The translations under genes were made by a program, and so were the position numbers. From contig USAD01000113.1 of assembly GCA_900552415.1 (NCBI GenBank), positions 1 through 8,562 on the forward strand: DNA of 8,562 nucleotides, written 5' to 3'. This document shows, in pieces, positions 1 through 7,026 of this stretch (position 1 is its first letter; every line of letters starts with the position of its first letter). The notes beneath the pieces were generated by a model. It searched no databases. It saw only the letters and a program-made list of their open reading frames with translations, and was not told the DNA's origin. This DNA comes from an uncultured Parabacteroides sp. GTDB taxonomy: Bacteria; Bacteroidota; Bacteroidia; Bacteroidales; Tannerellaceae.

Positions 1-27
1 TTCAATCTCAAGTTTGTTTTTTTGATA

Positions 28-35
28 TACATTTG
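28..35 (+). promoter_or_regulatory. Candidate Bacteroidetes -7 promoter element for the export operon
   Basis: The sequence TACATTTG matches the Bacteroidetes primary-sigma -7 consensus TAnnTTTG exactly. Transcription would begin near position 42, leaving a leader of about 65 nt before the tolC-like start at 108. No TTTG lies at the expected -33 spacing (about 19-21 bp upstream); the TTTG copies at 13-16 and 21-24 are too close. A one-mismatch alternative, TAATTCTG at 42-49, lies 17 bp after the TTTG at 21-24. The element suggests that the TolC-family gene is the first gene of its operon, but this is a motif call only. Confidence 0.4.
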
Positions 36-107
36 TTTCGTTAATTCTGTCGGTAATAGGCTGATGGGGTGGCGCTAAGGTGTAGATGTAAATTAACAAG
101 ATTGGGA

Positions 108-1484
108 ATGAAGAAAGTTATCCTTTTTTTTATGTTGCTTTGCGCGATTAGCCCGCAGGCACAAGAGCGTGTCCTTTCATTAAGCGAATGCCGTGATTTG
201 GCGGTGCGAAATAATAAGGAACTGAGCATCTCGAAGGAGAAAATTAGTTTAGCCTCGCAAGAGAAGAAAGCGGCATTTACCAAATATTTCCCTCAAGTCT
301 CAGCAAATGGGGCCTATATGTGGAACCAGAAGGATTTGAATCTTTTGGATATGGGTGCCTTGTCCTCTTCGTTGAGTTCCTCTTTGGGGGGATTAGCGCA
401 ATTGCCGGCTTTGCAGAATGCTTTCGCCACGATTAATGATATCCAACATTTAGACATACAGAATGTCTGGATCGGGAACGTGTCATTGGTGCAACCTGTC
501 TTTATGGGTGGAATGATTGTCAATTATAATCAGATCGCAAGTTATGCTAAGGAATTGGCGGAGTCAATGAATGATTTACAGTTGCAAGAACTGATTTATA
601 AGACGGATGAGACTTATTGGCAGGTTATCTCATTGGTAAATAAGAAGAAGTTGGCAGATTCCTATGTCTCGTTGTTAAGTAAGATGAATGAGGATATCTC
701 CGCCATGATCGCTGAGGGAATCGCTACTGAAGCGGACGGACTTTCCGTAAAAGTGAAGCTGAATGAAGCGGAGATGGCCCAAACTAAGGTTAATAATGGT
801 TTGGCTTTGACTCGTATGCTTCTGGCCCAGATTTGTGGCTTGCCATTGGAGGAGGAAATCCGGTTGGCGGACGAGAACCTGAATGATTTCCCGGTTAGTG
901 ATCAAACGGTGGCGGCCGATTTGAATGAGGCTTTTATGAATCGGGGAGAGTTGAGAAGTTTGGATTTGGCCAAGAAGATTTATAGTCGGAAGGAGCGGAT
1001 AGTCTTGTCGGACATGTTGCCTAATGTCGCTTTTGCGGCGAATTATTTTGTCACGAATCCCAACGTGTTTAATGGTTTCAAGAATGATTTTGCGGGTATG
1101 TTTAATATCGGCGTGATTGTGAAGGTGCCGATTTCTGCCTGGTGGGAAGGAAGCTATAAACGGAATGCTGCCCGTGCGGAAACACGTATCAAGGCTTTGG
1201 AATGGGAAGACGCCCGTGAGAAGATCGAGCTTCAGGTGAATCAGTCGGTCTATAAGGTAAATGAGGCTAGAAAGAAATTGGAGTCCACTTACCGGAACAT
1301 GGATAGCGCGGAGGAGAATCTTCGCCATGCGAACTTTGGTTTTGAGGAGGGCGTGATTCCCGCCTTGAACTTGATGGAGGCGCAGACGGCATGGGTATCG
1401 GCTCGTTCCAGCTTGATTGATGCCCAAATTGAGGTTCGCCTGACCGAGGTTTACTTGATGAAATCGTTGGGTAAGTTGAAATGA
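108..1484 (+). CDS. TolC-family outer membrane efflux channel
   Basis: This 458-residue protein is the outer-membrane channel of a tripartite exporter. It would form a trimeric beta-barrel and periplasmic alpha-helical tunnel that docks on the adaptor encoded next. The ATG at 108 is preferred over an upstream in-frame GTG at 69 because it begins a clean signal peptide: MKK, then a hydrophobic stretch (VILFFMLLCAI), with likely cleavage after SPQA (residue 18). The mature protein starts with the family-typical LSLSECRDLAVRNNKEL. Two outer-membrane efflux protein (OEP) repeats follow, about residues 22-220 and 250-450, rich in long amphipathic helices. The segment VSLVQPVFMGG resembles the strand-entry motif of TolC relatives. 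Length is normal for the family. The hlyD-like gene follows after 44 bp with no terminator. The substrate cannot be told from the sequence. Confidence 0.93.
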   Translation: MKKVILFFMLLCAISPQAQERVLSLSECRDLAVRNNKELSISKEKISLASQEKKAAFTKYFPQVSANGAYMWNQKDLNLLDMGALSSSLSSSLGGLAQLPALQNAFATINDIQHLDIQNVWIGNVSLVQPVFMGGMIVNYNQIASYAKELAESMNDLQLQELIYKTDETYWQVISLVNKKKLADSYVSLLSKMNEDISAMIAEGIATEADGLSVKVKLNEAEMAQTKVNNGLALTRMLLAQICGLPLEEEIRLADENLNDFPVSDQTVAADLNEAFMNRGELRSLDLAKKIYSRKERIVLSDMLPNVAFAANYFVTNPNVFNGFKNDFAGMFNIGVIVKVPISAWWEGSYKRNAARAETRIKALEWEDAREKIELQVNQSVYKVNEARKKLESTYRNMDSAEENLRHANFGFEEGVIPALNLMEAQTAWVSARSSLIDAQIEVRLTEVYLMKSLGKLK

Positions 1485-1528
1485 AAATAGGTATAGGATA
1501 ATAAAACAATTAAAAATAGAGCGATAAA

Positions 1529-2542
1529 ATGGACGCGAATAAGAAATTTTCAATTAACAACATGATGTTGGCCTTTATCTCCGTGCTGATCGTTATCGGG
1601 TTGGTCGCATTGGCCGGTTTTCTTCTCTTGACGCCGCCGGATGATTATATTATGGGACAAGCGGAGGTGACGCAAGTGCGCATTTCGGGAAAAGTCCCGG
1701 GACGTGTCGCTGAGTATCGTTTTAATGAGGGAGATCAGGTGAAGGCTGGCGATACGCTTGTTATTTTGGATACACCTGAGATCCTGGATAAATTACGGAA
1801 GGCAGAGGCAGCCAAGGCGGCGGCCGAGGCGCAGAACCAGAAAGCGGAGAATGGTGCCAGGATACAAGAGGTCACGGCCGCTTACGAGATGTGGCAGAAG
1901 GCTAAAGCTGGATTGGAGATCGCCCAGAAGTCGTATGAGCGAATCCAGAATCTCTATGAGAAGGGTGTAATGTCCGCTCAGAAGCGAGACGAGGTGAAAG
2001 CGAATTATGACGCTATGGTCGCGACGGAAAAGGCGGCCAGGTCTCAATATGATATGGCTAAAGAGGGCGCTCGTCGGGAGGATAAAGCGGCGGCTTTTGC
2101 TTTGGTAGAGCGTGCGGATGGTGCGATCGACGAGGTAAATGCTTATATGGGCGAGGGCGCTTTGGTGTCGCCGATCGATGGAGAGGTGTCAGAACGTTTC
2201 CCGCAAGTGGGTGAGTTGGTAGGAACCGGAGCGCCGATCATGAATATCTCGGATCTGGATGATCTGTGGGTTACCTTTAGCGTGCGTGAGGATTTGCTAA
2301 TGAACATCCAGATCGGCACGGAGTTGAATGCCTTTATTCCGGCGTTAGGTGATAAGGCGGTTCGTTTGAAGGTCTATTATATGAAGGATATGGGTTCGTA
2401 TGCGGCATGGAAGGCGACAAAAACCATGGGCGAATACGACGCAAAAACTTTCGAGGTACGTGCCCGTCCGTTGGAAAAGGTAGCGGATTTGCGTCCGGGA
2501 ATGTCTGTTATATTGAAGAAGAAAGGTAAAGAGATATTATGA
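1529..2542 (+). CDS. HlyD-family membrane fusion (adaptor) protein
   Basis: This 337-residue periplasmic adaptor links an inner-membrane transporter to the TolC-like channel. One N-terminal transmembrane anchor lies at about residues 12-34. It is followed by the first half of a biotinyl-lipoyl-like domain (about 47-83, with GKVPGRVAEYRFNEGDQVKAG). A long Ala/Lys/Glu-rich helical coiled-coil hairpin (about 84-205) is the part expected to contact the channel. The second lipoyl half (about 210-245, with LVSPIDGEVSERFPQVGELV) and a beta-barrel region to the C-terminus complete the fold. This matches HlyD/EmrA/YbhG-type adaptors in order and length. The stop codon overlaps the next gene's start (ATGA, 2539-2542), a sign of translational coupling with the first permease. 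The start at 1529 is supported by the immediately following cytoplasmic tail and anchor. Confidence 0.93.
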   Translation: MDANKKFSINNMMLAFISVLIVIGLVALAGFLLLTPPDDYIMGQAEVTQVRISGKVPGRVAEYRFNEGDQVKAGDTLVILDTPEILDKLRKAEAAKAAAEAQNQKAENGARIQEVTAAYEMWQKAKAGLEIAQKSYERIQNLYEKGVMSAQKRDEVKANYDAMVATEKAARSQYDMAKEGARREDKAAAFALVERADGAIDEVNAYMGEGALVSPIDGEVSERFPQVGELVGTGAPIMNISDLDDLWVTFSVREDLLMNIQIGTELNAFIPALGDKAVRLKVYYMKDMGSYAAWKATKTMGEYDAKTFEVRARPLEKVADLRPGMSVILKKKGKEIL

Positions 2543-3717
2543 CCTGTCAGGAGTGTCTGCATAAGATTAAGCTGGTAGCCCAACGGGAGATGCGCCGTAT
2601 GGTCTCGACGCCGATATACTTTTTCTGTATGTTGGTCGCTCCGATCATAAGCTTGGTCTTTTTTGTCTCTCTGATGCATGGCGGTTTGCCGACGGATTTG
2701 CCGATCGCCGTGGTCGATTTGGATAATACGTCGACCTCCCGAAACTTGATCCGGCAATTGGACGCGTTCAGCCAGACCAAGGTGGTTATGTCGACGACCT
2801 CGTTCGCCGAGGCACGCCAGGAGATGCAAGAGGGACATGTGTATGGTATCTTTTATATTCCGGAGGATTTTACGGTCGAGGCGACCTCGGGTAAACAACC
2901 TCGCCTTTCCTTTTACACGAATGGAACTTATTTGATTGCCGCCTCCTTGTTGTTTCGGGATATGAAGACAATCTCGGTTTTGGCGGGCGCTTCGGTGGGT
3001 TTGCAGACCGGTCGGGCAAAAGGGTATACGGACGACCAGATTATGGGGCAGTTGCAACCGATCGTGATTGATACGCATCCGATCGGAAATCCGTGGTTGA
3101 ATTATGCCGTTTACTTGAATAATACCTTAATCCCGGGGATTTTGCAGCTGATGATCTTTTTGGTGACAGTGTTCAGCATTGGTATGGAGATCAAGCGGTC
3201 GACGACAAAAGAGTGGTTGAGCGTGGGGAGCGATTCCTTGTGGGTGAGCCTGATTGGTAAACTGTTGCCTCATACGGTCGTGTTTACGTTGGTGGGTTTT
3301 TTGGCGGCGGCGGTTTTGTATGCCTATAACGCCTATCCTTTGCATAGCGGTTGGCTGCCGATGCTTGCCGCCATCTTCCTGTTGGTGATCGCCTCGCAGG
3401 CGGTGGGTGTTTTCATGATCGGGGTCTTGCCGACACCTCGCTTGGGCTTGAGTTTCGCCAGTCTTTTTGGGATGATCTCCTTTTCGATCGTCGGTTTCTC
3501 TTTCCCGGTGCAGGGTATGCATCCGACGTTGCAGGCATTGGCCTACCTGTTTCCCTTGAGGCATTACTTCCTGATTTATGTGGATCAGGCATTGAATGGG
3601 CGTGATTTGTATTATACGATGGGTGAATACTTGTGGTTGCTGGCTTTTCTGGTATTACCCGTCTTGATTGGAAAGAACCTGAAGAGGGCTCTGCGGGAAT
3701 TTAAGTATATACCGTAA
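2539..3717 (+). CDS. ABC-2 type transporter permease, first of a pair
   Basis: This 392-residue inner-membrane protein has the layout of ABC-2 permeases of the YhhJ/YbhS/YbhR type. A short cytoplasmic N-terminus is followed by a first membrane helix (about 27-46) and a large periplasmic domain (about 47-195, opening with LPIAVVDLDNTSTSRNL, a hallmark of this family). A cluster of five helices follows at about 196-214, 245-263, 273-295, 303-323 and 364-380. The motif PVQGMHPTLQALAYLFPLRHY near residues 323-343 matches the usual C-terminal signature region. The gene overlaps the adaptor gene by 4 bp and precedes a second permease by 12 bp, so the two probably form a heterodimeric transmembrane core. 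No nucleotide-binding domain is fused to it. The family is clear; the substrate is unknown (drugs, lipids and other hydrophobic compounds are known for relatives). Confidence 0.9.
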   Translation: MTCQECLHKIKLVAQREMRRMVSTPIYFFCMLVAPIISLVFFVSLMHGGLPTDLPIAVVDLDNTSTSRNLIRQLDAFSQTKVVMSTTSFAEARQEMQEGHVYGIFYIPEDFTVEATSGKQPRLSFYTNGTYLIAASLLFRDMKTISVLAGASVGLQTGRAKGYTDDQIMGQLQPIVIDTHPIGNPWLNYAVYLNNTLIPGILQLMIFLVTVFSIGMEIKRSTTKEWLSVGSDSLWVSLIGKLLPHTVVFTLVGFLAAAVLYAYNAYPLHSGWLPMLAAIFLLVIASQAVGVFMIGVLPTPRLGLSFASLFGMISFSIVGFSFPVQGMHPTLQALAYLFPLRHYFLIYVDQALNGRDLYYTMGEYLWLLAFLVLPVLIGKNLKRALREFKYIP

Positions 3718-3719
3718 TT

Positions 3720-3729
3720 TTAGAGGAAA
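3720..3729 (+). promoter_or_regulatory. Shine-Dalgarno-like sequence before the second permease
   Basis: A purine-rich stretch containing AGAGGAAA lies directly before the ATG at 3730. It is the clearest Shine-Dalgarno-like site in the window; the other genes have only AT-rich or weak leaders, as is usual in Bacteroidetes. It supports 3730 as the start of the second permease. Confidence 0.4.
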
Positions 3730-4983
3730 ATGAGACAAGAGTATCGATTGAGATTCATTATATGGAGAGGCATCCAGGACCTGTTTTATATCTGGAAGGA
3801 GGAGCTGAGGAATGTCTTCAAGGACTCAGGGGTCATGATTTTCTTTTTCCTTGTTCCCTTGGCCTATCCGGTGCTTTATGCGTTCATATATAATAATGAG
3901 GTCGTGCATGAGGCAAAACTGGTGGTCGTGGATCAAAGTGATACTTATCTGAGCCGCGACTTTATTCGCCGTGTAGACGCTACCGCGGATGTGCGAGTCG
4001 TGTCGGTCTGTTCCGATATGCGTGAGGCACGCCGTCTGTTGGACGAGAAAAAGGCATACGGTATTTTGGAGTTTCCTGTGGAGTTCAGCAAGGATGTGCA
4101 TAAGGGCAAGCAGACGACCGTCTCGTTGTATTGCGACATGAGTTCTTTGTTGTTTTATAAGGCGTTTTTGTTGGCGGCGACGGAGGTTTCCTTGGAGATG
4201 GGCGCTGAAATCCGTGCGCATAACCAGCCAGCTTCGACGGCCGAGATGGAACGTATTGCGATCAATCCGATTCCTTATGAGTCGGTGGGTTTGTTTAATT
4301 CGCAGAATGGTTTCGCCAGTTTCCTTGTTCCCGCTATCTTGGCCCTGGTGATTCAACAGACCTTGATTTTGGGAATCGGTATGTTGGGTGGTACGGCTCG
4401 CGAGCGAAACCGTTTTCACGGCTTGGTGCCCATCAACAAGCGATATGGGGGCACGTTGCGTATCGTCTTGGGAAAGTCCTTGACTTACCTCTTGCTCTAT
4501 GTGGTGGTTTGTATTTGGGTTATGGGAATTGTCCCCAGATTGTTCTCTTTGCCCCAGGTGGGACATCCGTTCACGATCCTTCTCTTTACGTTGCCTTACC
4601 TGTTCGCTTGTATCTTCTTGTCGATGACCCTTTCCGGTTTCCTGACCAACCGCGAGGCGCCGATGTTGATATTCGTGTTCACCTCCTTGATTTTCCTGTT
4701 TATATCGGGTGTTTCTTGGCCGCAATCGGCGATTCCGCCCTTTTGGAAGGCTTTGGGCTATCTGTTCCCCTCCACGCCGGGCATCCAAGGATTTATCCGG
4801 ATCAATACGGCCGGCGCCACGTTGAATGAGGTCGCTCACGAGTATCAAGTGTTGTGGTTGCAGGCGGGCATTTATTTCATTACGGCCTGTATGGTCTATC
4901 GTTATCAGATCATACGGACTCGTCGGCGTATCCTTCAGCAATACCAGCGAATGAGGCTACTTCGCGAGAGCCGTATGAAGTAG
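3730..4983 (+). CDS. ABC-2 type transporter permease, second of a pair
   Basis: This 417-residue inner-membrane protein has the same architecture as the preceding permease but is divergent in sequence. It has a cytoplasmic N-terminus of about 33 residues, then helix 1 (about 34-54) and a periplasmic domain (about 55-193, opening with AKLVVVDQSDTYLSRDFIRR). Further helices lie at about 195-218, 250-272, 281-304, 312-330 and 376-392. A basic cytoplasmic tail rich in Arg follows (RTRRRILQQYQRMRLLRESR). The segment SGVSWPQSAIPPFWKALGYL near residues 326-345 matches the ABC-2 C-terminal signature. It is the last gene of the export operon; the 41-bp repeat array begins 8 bp after its stop codon. 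Paired permeases like this usually form a heterodimer driven by a separate ATPase, which is not seen here. Substrate unknown. Confidence 0.9.
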   Translation: MRQEYRLRFIIWRGIQDLFYIWKEELRNVFKDSGVMIFFFLVPLAYPVLYAFIYNNEVVHEAKLVVVDQSDTYLSRDFIRRVDATADVRVVSVCSDMREARRLLDEKKAYGILEFPVEFSKDVHKGKQTTVSLYCDMSSLLFYKAFLLAATEVSLEMGAEIRAHNQPASTAEMERIAINPIPYESVGLFNSQNGFASFLVPAILALVIQQTLILGIGMLGGTARERNRFHGLVPINKRYGGTLRIVLGKSLTYLLLYVVVCIWVMGIVPRLFSLPQVGHPFTILLFTLPYLFACIFLSMTLSGFLTNREAPMLIFVFTSLIFLFISGVSWPQSAIPPFWKALGYLFPSTPGIQGFIRINTAGATLNEVAHEYQVLWLQAGIYFITACMVYRYQIIRTRRRILQQYQRMRLLRESRMK

Positions 4984-4991
4984 GACAATTT

Positions 4992-5131
4992 TGCCATACG
5001 CATTTTTGGGCTCGCCAAGCGGTTTGCCGAGCTGCCATACGCATTTTTGGGCTCGCCAAGCGGTTTGCCGAGCTGCCATACGCATTTTTGGGCTCACCAA
5101 GCGGTTTGCCGAGCTGCCATACGCATTTTTG
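4992..5131 (+). repeat. 41-bp tandem repeat array, 3 full copies plus a 16-bp partial copy
   Basis: Units begin at 4993, 5034, 5075 and 5116, a strict 41-bp period. Each starts GCCATACGCATTTTTGGG and ends GGTTTGCCGAGCT. Units 1 and 2 are identical. Unit 3 differs by one base (A for G at 5096). The fourth copy stops after 16 bases at 5131. Each full unit contains an imperfect inverted repeat of 23 nt (5010-5032, 5051-5073, 5092-5114): GCTCG pairs with CGAGC, then one C-C mismatch, then CCAAG pairs with TTTG plus a wobble around a CGG loop. The base change in unit 3 breaks one stem pair without compensation. The period is not a multiple of three, so coding use is unlikely. The array fills the start of the gap between the export operon and the next promoter. 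Its function is unknown; a variable-number tandem repeat or a dispersed intergenic repeat family is possible. Confidence 0.95.
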
Positions 5132-5285
5132 AATTTACAAAGAGGGTTGGGTTACCATATGGGTAGAATAAAATGGTGATTAAATCGCTTTTTTAAAGAA
5201 TTTAACTTTGCGAAGGAGATAAAGATAAGAATATAGTTCTACTTTTGTGAAAAATCTTTGAGAAACTTAAATTTGTAATAGTGCT
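5132..5285 (+). promoter_or_regulatory. AT-rich promoter region of the isomerase-like lipoprotein gene
   Basis: This non-coding stretch holds three exact matches to the Bacteroidetes -7 consensus TAnnTTTG: TAACTTTG (5203-5210), TACTTTTG (5240-5247) and TAAATTTG (5268-5275). The third has a TTTG (5244-5247) exactly 20 bp upstream, the right spacing for a -33 box, but it would start transcription only a few bases before the ATG at 5286. The second would give a leader of about 30 nt and the first about 70 nt; neither has a clear -33 box. An AT-rich imperfect palindrome (TTAAAT...ATTTAA, 5180-5205) touches the first element. No obvious terminator for the upstream operon and no small gene is seen. 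Which element is used cannot be decided from sequence. Confidence 0.55.
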
Positions 5286-6200
5286 ATGCAAAACAGACGT
5301 AATTTTTTGAAGCAAGCTTCTCTTTTGCTTGCTGGTGGTTTGGTGGCTCCGCAAATCTTGACTTCTTGTGGAGGTAAGAGCGCATCTAATGGCGCGGCTA
5401 GCGAGGCTGCCGCTGAGGTAGCTAAGAAACATATCGGTCTTCAGCTTTATTCTTTGCGTGACGATATCAATGACTTGGGTATTCAGAAAGTTTTGGAGAT
5501 CGTCTCTAAGATGGGTTATGTAAACCTGGAGACTGCAGGTTATAGCGATGACGGTAAGATCTATGGCGTAGATCCGACTGAGTTCAAGAAAATGTGCAGC
5601 GACTTGGGTATGAGAGTAACTAGCGCTCACTTGACGCACTTCTTGAGCGACGATATGAACAAGGATTTGGTTTGGTGGAACAACGCGATCGAGGCTCATA
5701 AGAAAGCTGGCATGAAGTATATGGTTATGCCTGTTTCCCCGATCAACGAGAAAGCATCTTTGGATGACTTGAAGCGTTATTTCGGCGACTATTTCTATCA
5801 GATCGGTTTGGCTGCCGCTGGTGCTGGTATCAAGTTCGGTTATCACAACCACGACTATGAGTTCAAGCAGATCGACGGTAAGATCATCTATGATCAGATG
5901 TTGGAGTACTCAAGCCCAGATCACGTTATGTTCGAGATGGATGTATATTGGGTAATGCGTGGTGGTCAGAATCCTGTTGAGTACTTGAAGAAATATCCGA
6001 ACCGTTTCCCGATCCTGCACATTAAGGATGAGAAGGCAATCGGCGCTAGCGGTACGATGGACTTCAAGCCTATCTTCGATCAGGCTTACGCTAACGGCAT
6101 GAAGGATTGGTACGTAGAGGTTGAGCGTTATGATGGAACTCCTCAGGAGGATGTACAGAAGAGCTACGACTTCTTGAACAAGGCTGATTACGTAAAATAA
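5286..6200 (+). CDS. Tat-exported lipoprotein with sugar phosphate isomerase/epimerase-like TIM barrel
   Basis: This 304-residue protein has a twin-arginine signal (NRRNFLK, residues 3-9), a hydrophobic core (SLLLAGGLVAPQIL) and a lipobox LTSC with the lipidated Cys at 28. It should therefore be exported folded, probably with its metal bound, and anchored to a membrane facing the periplasm. From about residue 48 it is a xylose-isomerase-like TIM barrel (GLQLYSLRDD at 51-60). Candidate metal or catalytic residues are E82, H115, H187/H189 (YHNHDYEF), E217 and D219 (FEMDVYWV), H245 (LHIKDE) and E278/E280 (VEVE). Some Bacteroidetes members of this family act on 3-keto-glycosides in sugar-oxidation pathways; that role here is inference, since no partner oxidoreductase is adjacent. 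It is a single-gene unit ending in TAA TAG. Asn codons are mostly AAC (10 of 14), unlike the tolC-like gene, suggesting strong expression. Confidence 0.88.
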   Translation: MQNRRNFLKQASLLLAGGLVAPQILTSCGGKSASNGAASEAAAEVAKKHIGLQLYSLRDDINDLGIQKVLEIVSKMGYVNLETAGYSDDGKIYGVDPTEFKKMCSDLGMRVTSAHLTHFLSDDMNKDLVWWNNAIEAHKKAGMKYMVMPVSPINEKASLDDLKRYFGDYFYQIGLAAAGAGIKFGYHNHDYEFKQIDGKIIYDQMLEYSSPDHVMFEMDVYWVMRGGQNPVEYLKKYPNRFPILHIKDEKAIGASGTMDFKPIFDQAYANGMKDWYVEVERYDGTPQEDVQKSYDFLNKADYVK

Positions 6201-6226
6201 TAGGAAAATCAACCTATAACTAAAAT

Positions 6227-6260
6227 AAAAGCTGTGTCCGTTTTCGGCACAGCTTTTTTT
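6227..6260. terminator. Bidirectional rho-independent terminator
   Basis: The stem AAAAGCTGTG/CACAGCTTTT continues, after one bulged T, as CCG/CGG around a TTTT loop. A run of seven Ts (6254-6260) follows on the + strand, ending transcription of the isomerase-like gene. On the - strand the same hairpin is followed by TTTTATTTTA, so it can also end the HAD-gene transcript, whose stop codon is 10 bp away. The position between convergent genes fits a shared terminator. Confidence 0.92.
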
Positions 6261-6269
6261 ATGTTTCTC

Positions 6270-7013
6270 CTACAGAAGCGAAACCTGTTGGGTCGCACGT
6301 ACGATCTCGTCCCATTTCTCCGCCAACTCGCTCACGCTGGCGAACAGGAGATCCGCTCCGGCCTGTAATAAGACCTCATCGCTTAATGGACCCGTATTAA
6401 CGGCGATGGTGAAGATTCCTGCCGCTACACCCGCTTGCACGCCCATCGGAGCGTTTTCCACGACGATAGCCTCATTGGCATTGACTCCAGCCTTCTCCAG
6501 GCCCATCAGGTAAGGTTCAGGATTAGGCTTGCCATATTTTACGTCGAACGCTGTCACCATCTTCTCGGGCGAGAAGATTCCTGGATAACTATGCTCCAGC
6601 TTGTCGATCAATGTTTTTTGTCCGGATCCGGTGACGAGTACCCTTTGGATGCCACAGGCTTTTACCTTATTCAACAACTCCGCCGCTCCGGGCATAGGTG
6701 TCCCGTCGTTATATTGGTTGAACAGGTAGGCCTTTTCCTTGTAGATACTTTTCTTTTCCTCTTCCGTTGCCTCACGGTTGAATGTTCGTAAGAAGAGCTC
6801 ATTGATTGTTCCTTCTCCTGTCCGTCCCTCAAACAGGTAGAAATCCTCGATTGTCGCTTTTAGGTGGTGCTTTTCGGATACCTCTTTCCAGGCTTTCGCA
6901 TGAAAGCGCATGGAGTCGTATAAAACACCGTCCATATCAAACAGGACCGCTTTGGGTGAAAGTTGTTTGTGTTGATGATTTTGTAAATAACGGTTAATCG
7001 CTTCTTGTATCAT
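6270..7013 (-). CDS. HAD-superfamily sugar-phosphate phosphatase / beta-phosphoglucomutase-like hydrolase
   Basis: This 247-residue cytoplasmic enzyme belongs to HAD subfamily I with an alpha-helical cap. Motif I is FDMDGVLYDS with nucleophile D26 and acid/base D28. The cap follows (about 35-105). Motif II is VLVTGS with T128, motif III is K162 in GKPNPEPY, and motif IV is VVENAP (E186, N187), where the second position is Asn rather than the more common Asp. The layout resembles beta-phosphoglucomutase and sugar-phosphate phosphatases; the exact substrate cannot be assigned. The start is fixed: an in-frame TAG lies two codons upstream (7017-7019) and no later Met would keep motif I. It lies downstream of pgi on the same strand, but a strong terminator hairpin ends 13 bp before its ATG, and no promoter is visible between them. 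Confidence 0.88.
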   Translation of the reverse strand: MIQEAINRYLQNHQHKQLSPKAVLFDMDGVLYDSMRFHAKAWKEVSEKHHLKATIEDFYLFEGRTGEGTINELFLRTFNREATEEEKKSIYKEKAYLFNQYNDGTPMPGAAELLNKVKACGIQRVLVTGSGQKTLIDKLEHSYPGIFSPEKMVTAFDVKYGKPNPEPYLMGLEKAGVNANEAIVVENAPMGVQAGVAAGIFTIAVNTGPLSDEVLLQAGADLLFASVSELAEKWDEIVRATQQVSLL

Positions 7014-7026
7014 TTTCTAGTTGTCT

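Noticed and set aside
69..107. Upstream GTG start adding 13 residues to the TolC-family protein
   Set aside because: The added residues (MALRCRCKLTRLG) would precede an otherwise complete signal peptide starting at 108, so the internal ATG is more likely.
675..1553. Open frame of 292 codons on the - strand opposite the tolC-like gene
   Set aside because: The sense frame is a full TolC-family protein. The antisense product has no signature and crosses into the next gene.
3826..4941. Long open frame on the - strand (371 codons) opposite the second permease
   Set aside because: It mirrors a clear ABC-2 permease in the sense frame; the translation is rich in Arg, Gln and His with no recognisable fold. 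It reflects the codon bias of the real gene.
4972..5000. Inverted repeat CGTATG/CATACG across the stop codon of the second permease, as a terminator
   Set aside because: The arms are only 6 bp, the loop is 17 nt, and no T-tract follows. The left arm is coding sequence, so the match may be chance.
4992..5131. CRISPR array
   Set aside because: The whole 41-bp unit repeats with no unique spacers between copies, and no cas genes are present.
4854..5179. Open forward reading frames running through the 41-bp repeats, giving a repetitive peptide
   Set aside because: The 41-bp period shifts frame at each copy, so the openness comes from the repeat lacking stops in all three frames. There is no credible start site or conserved protein, and one frame overlaps the permease gene.
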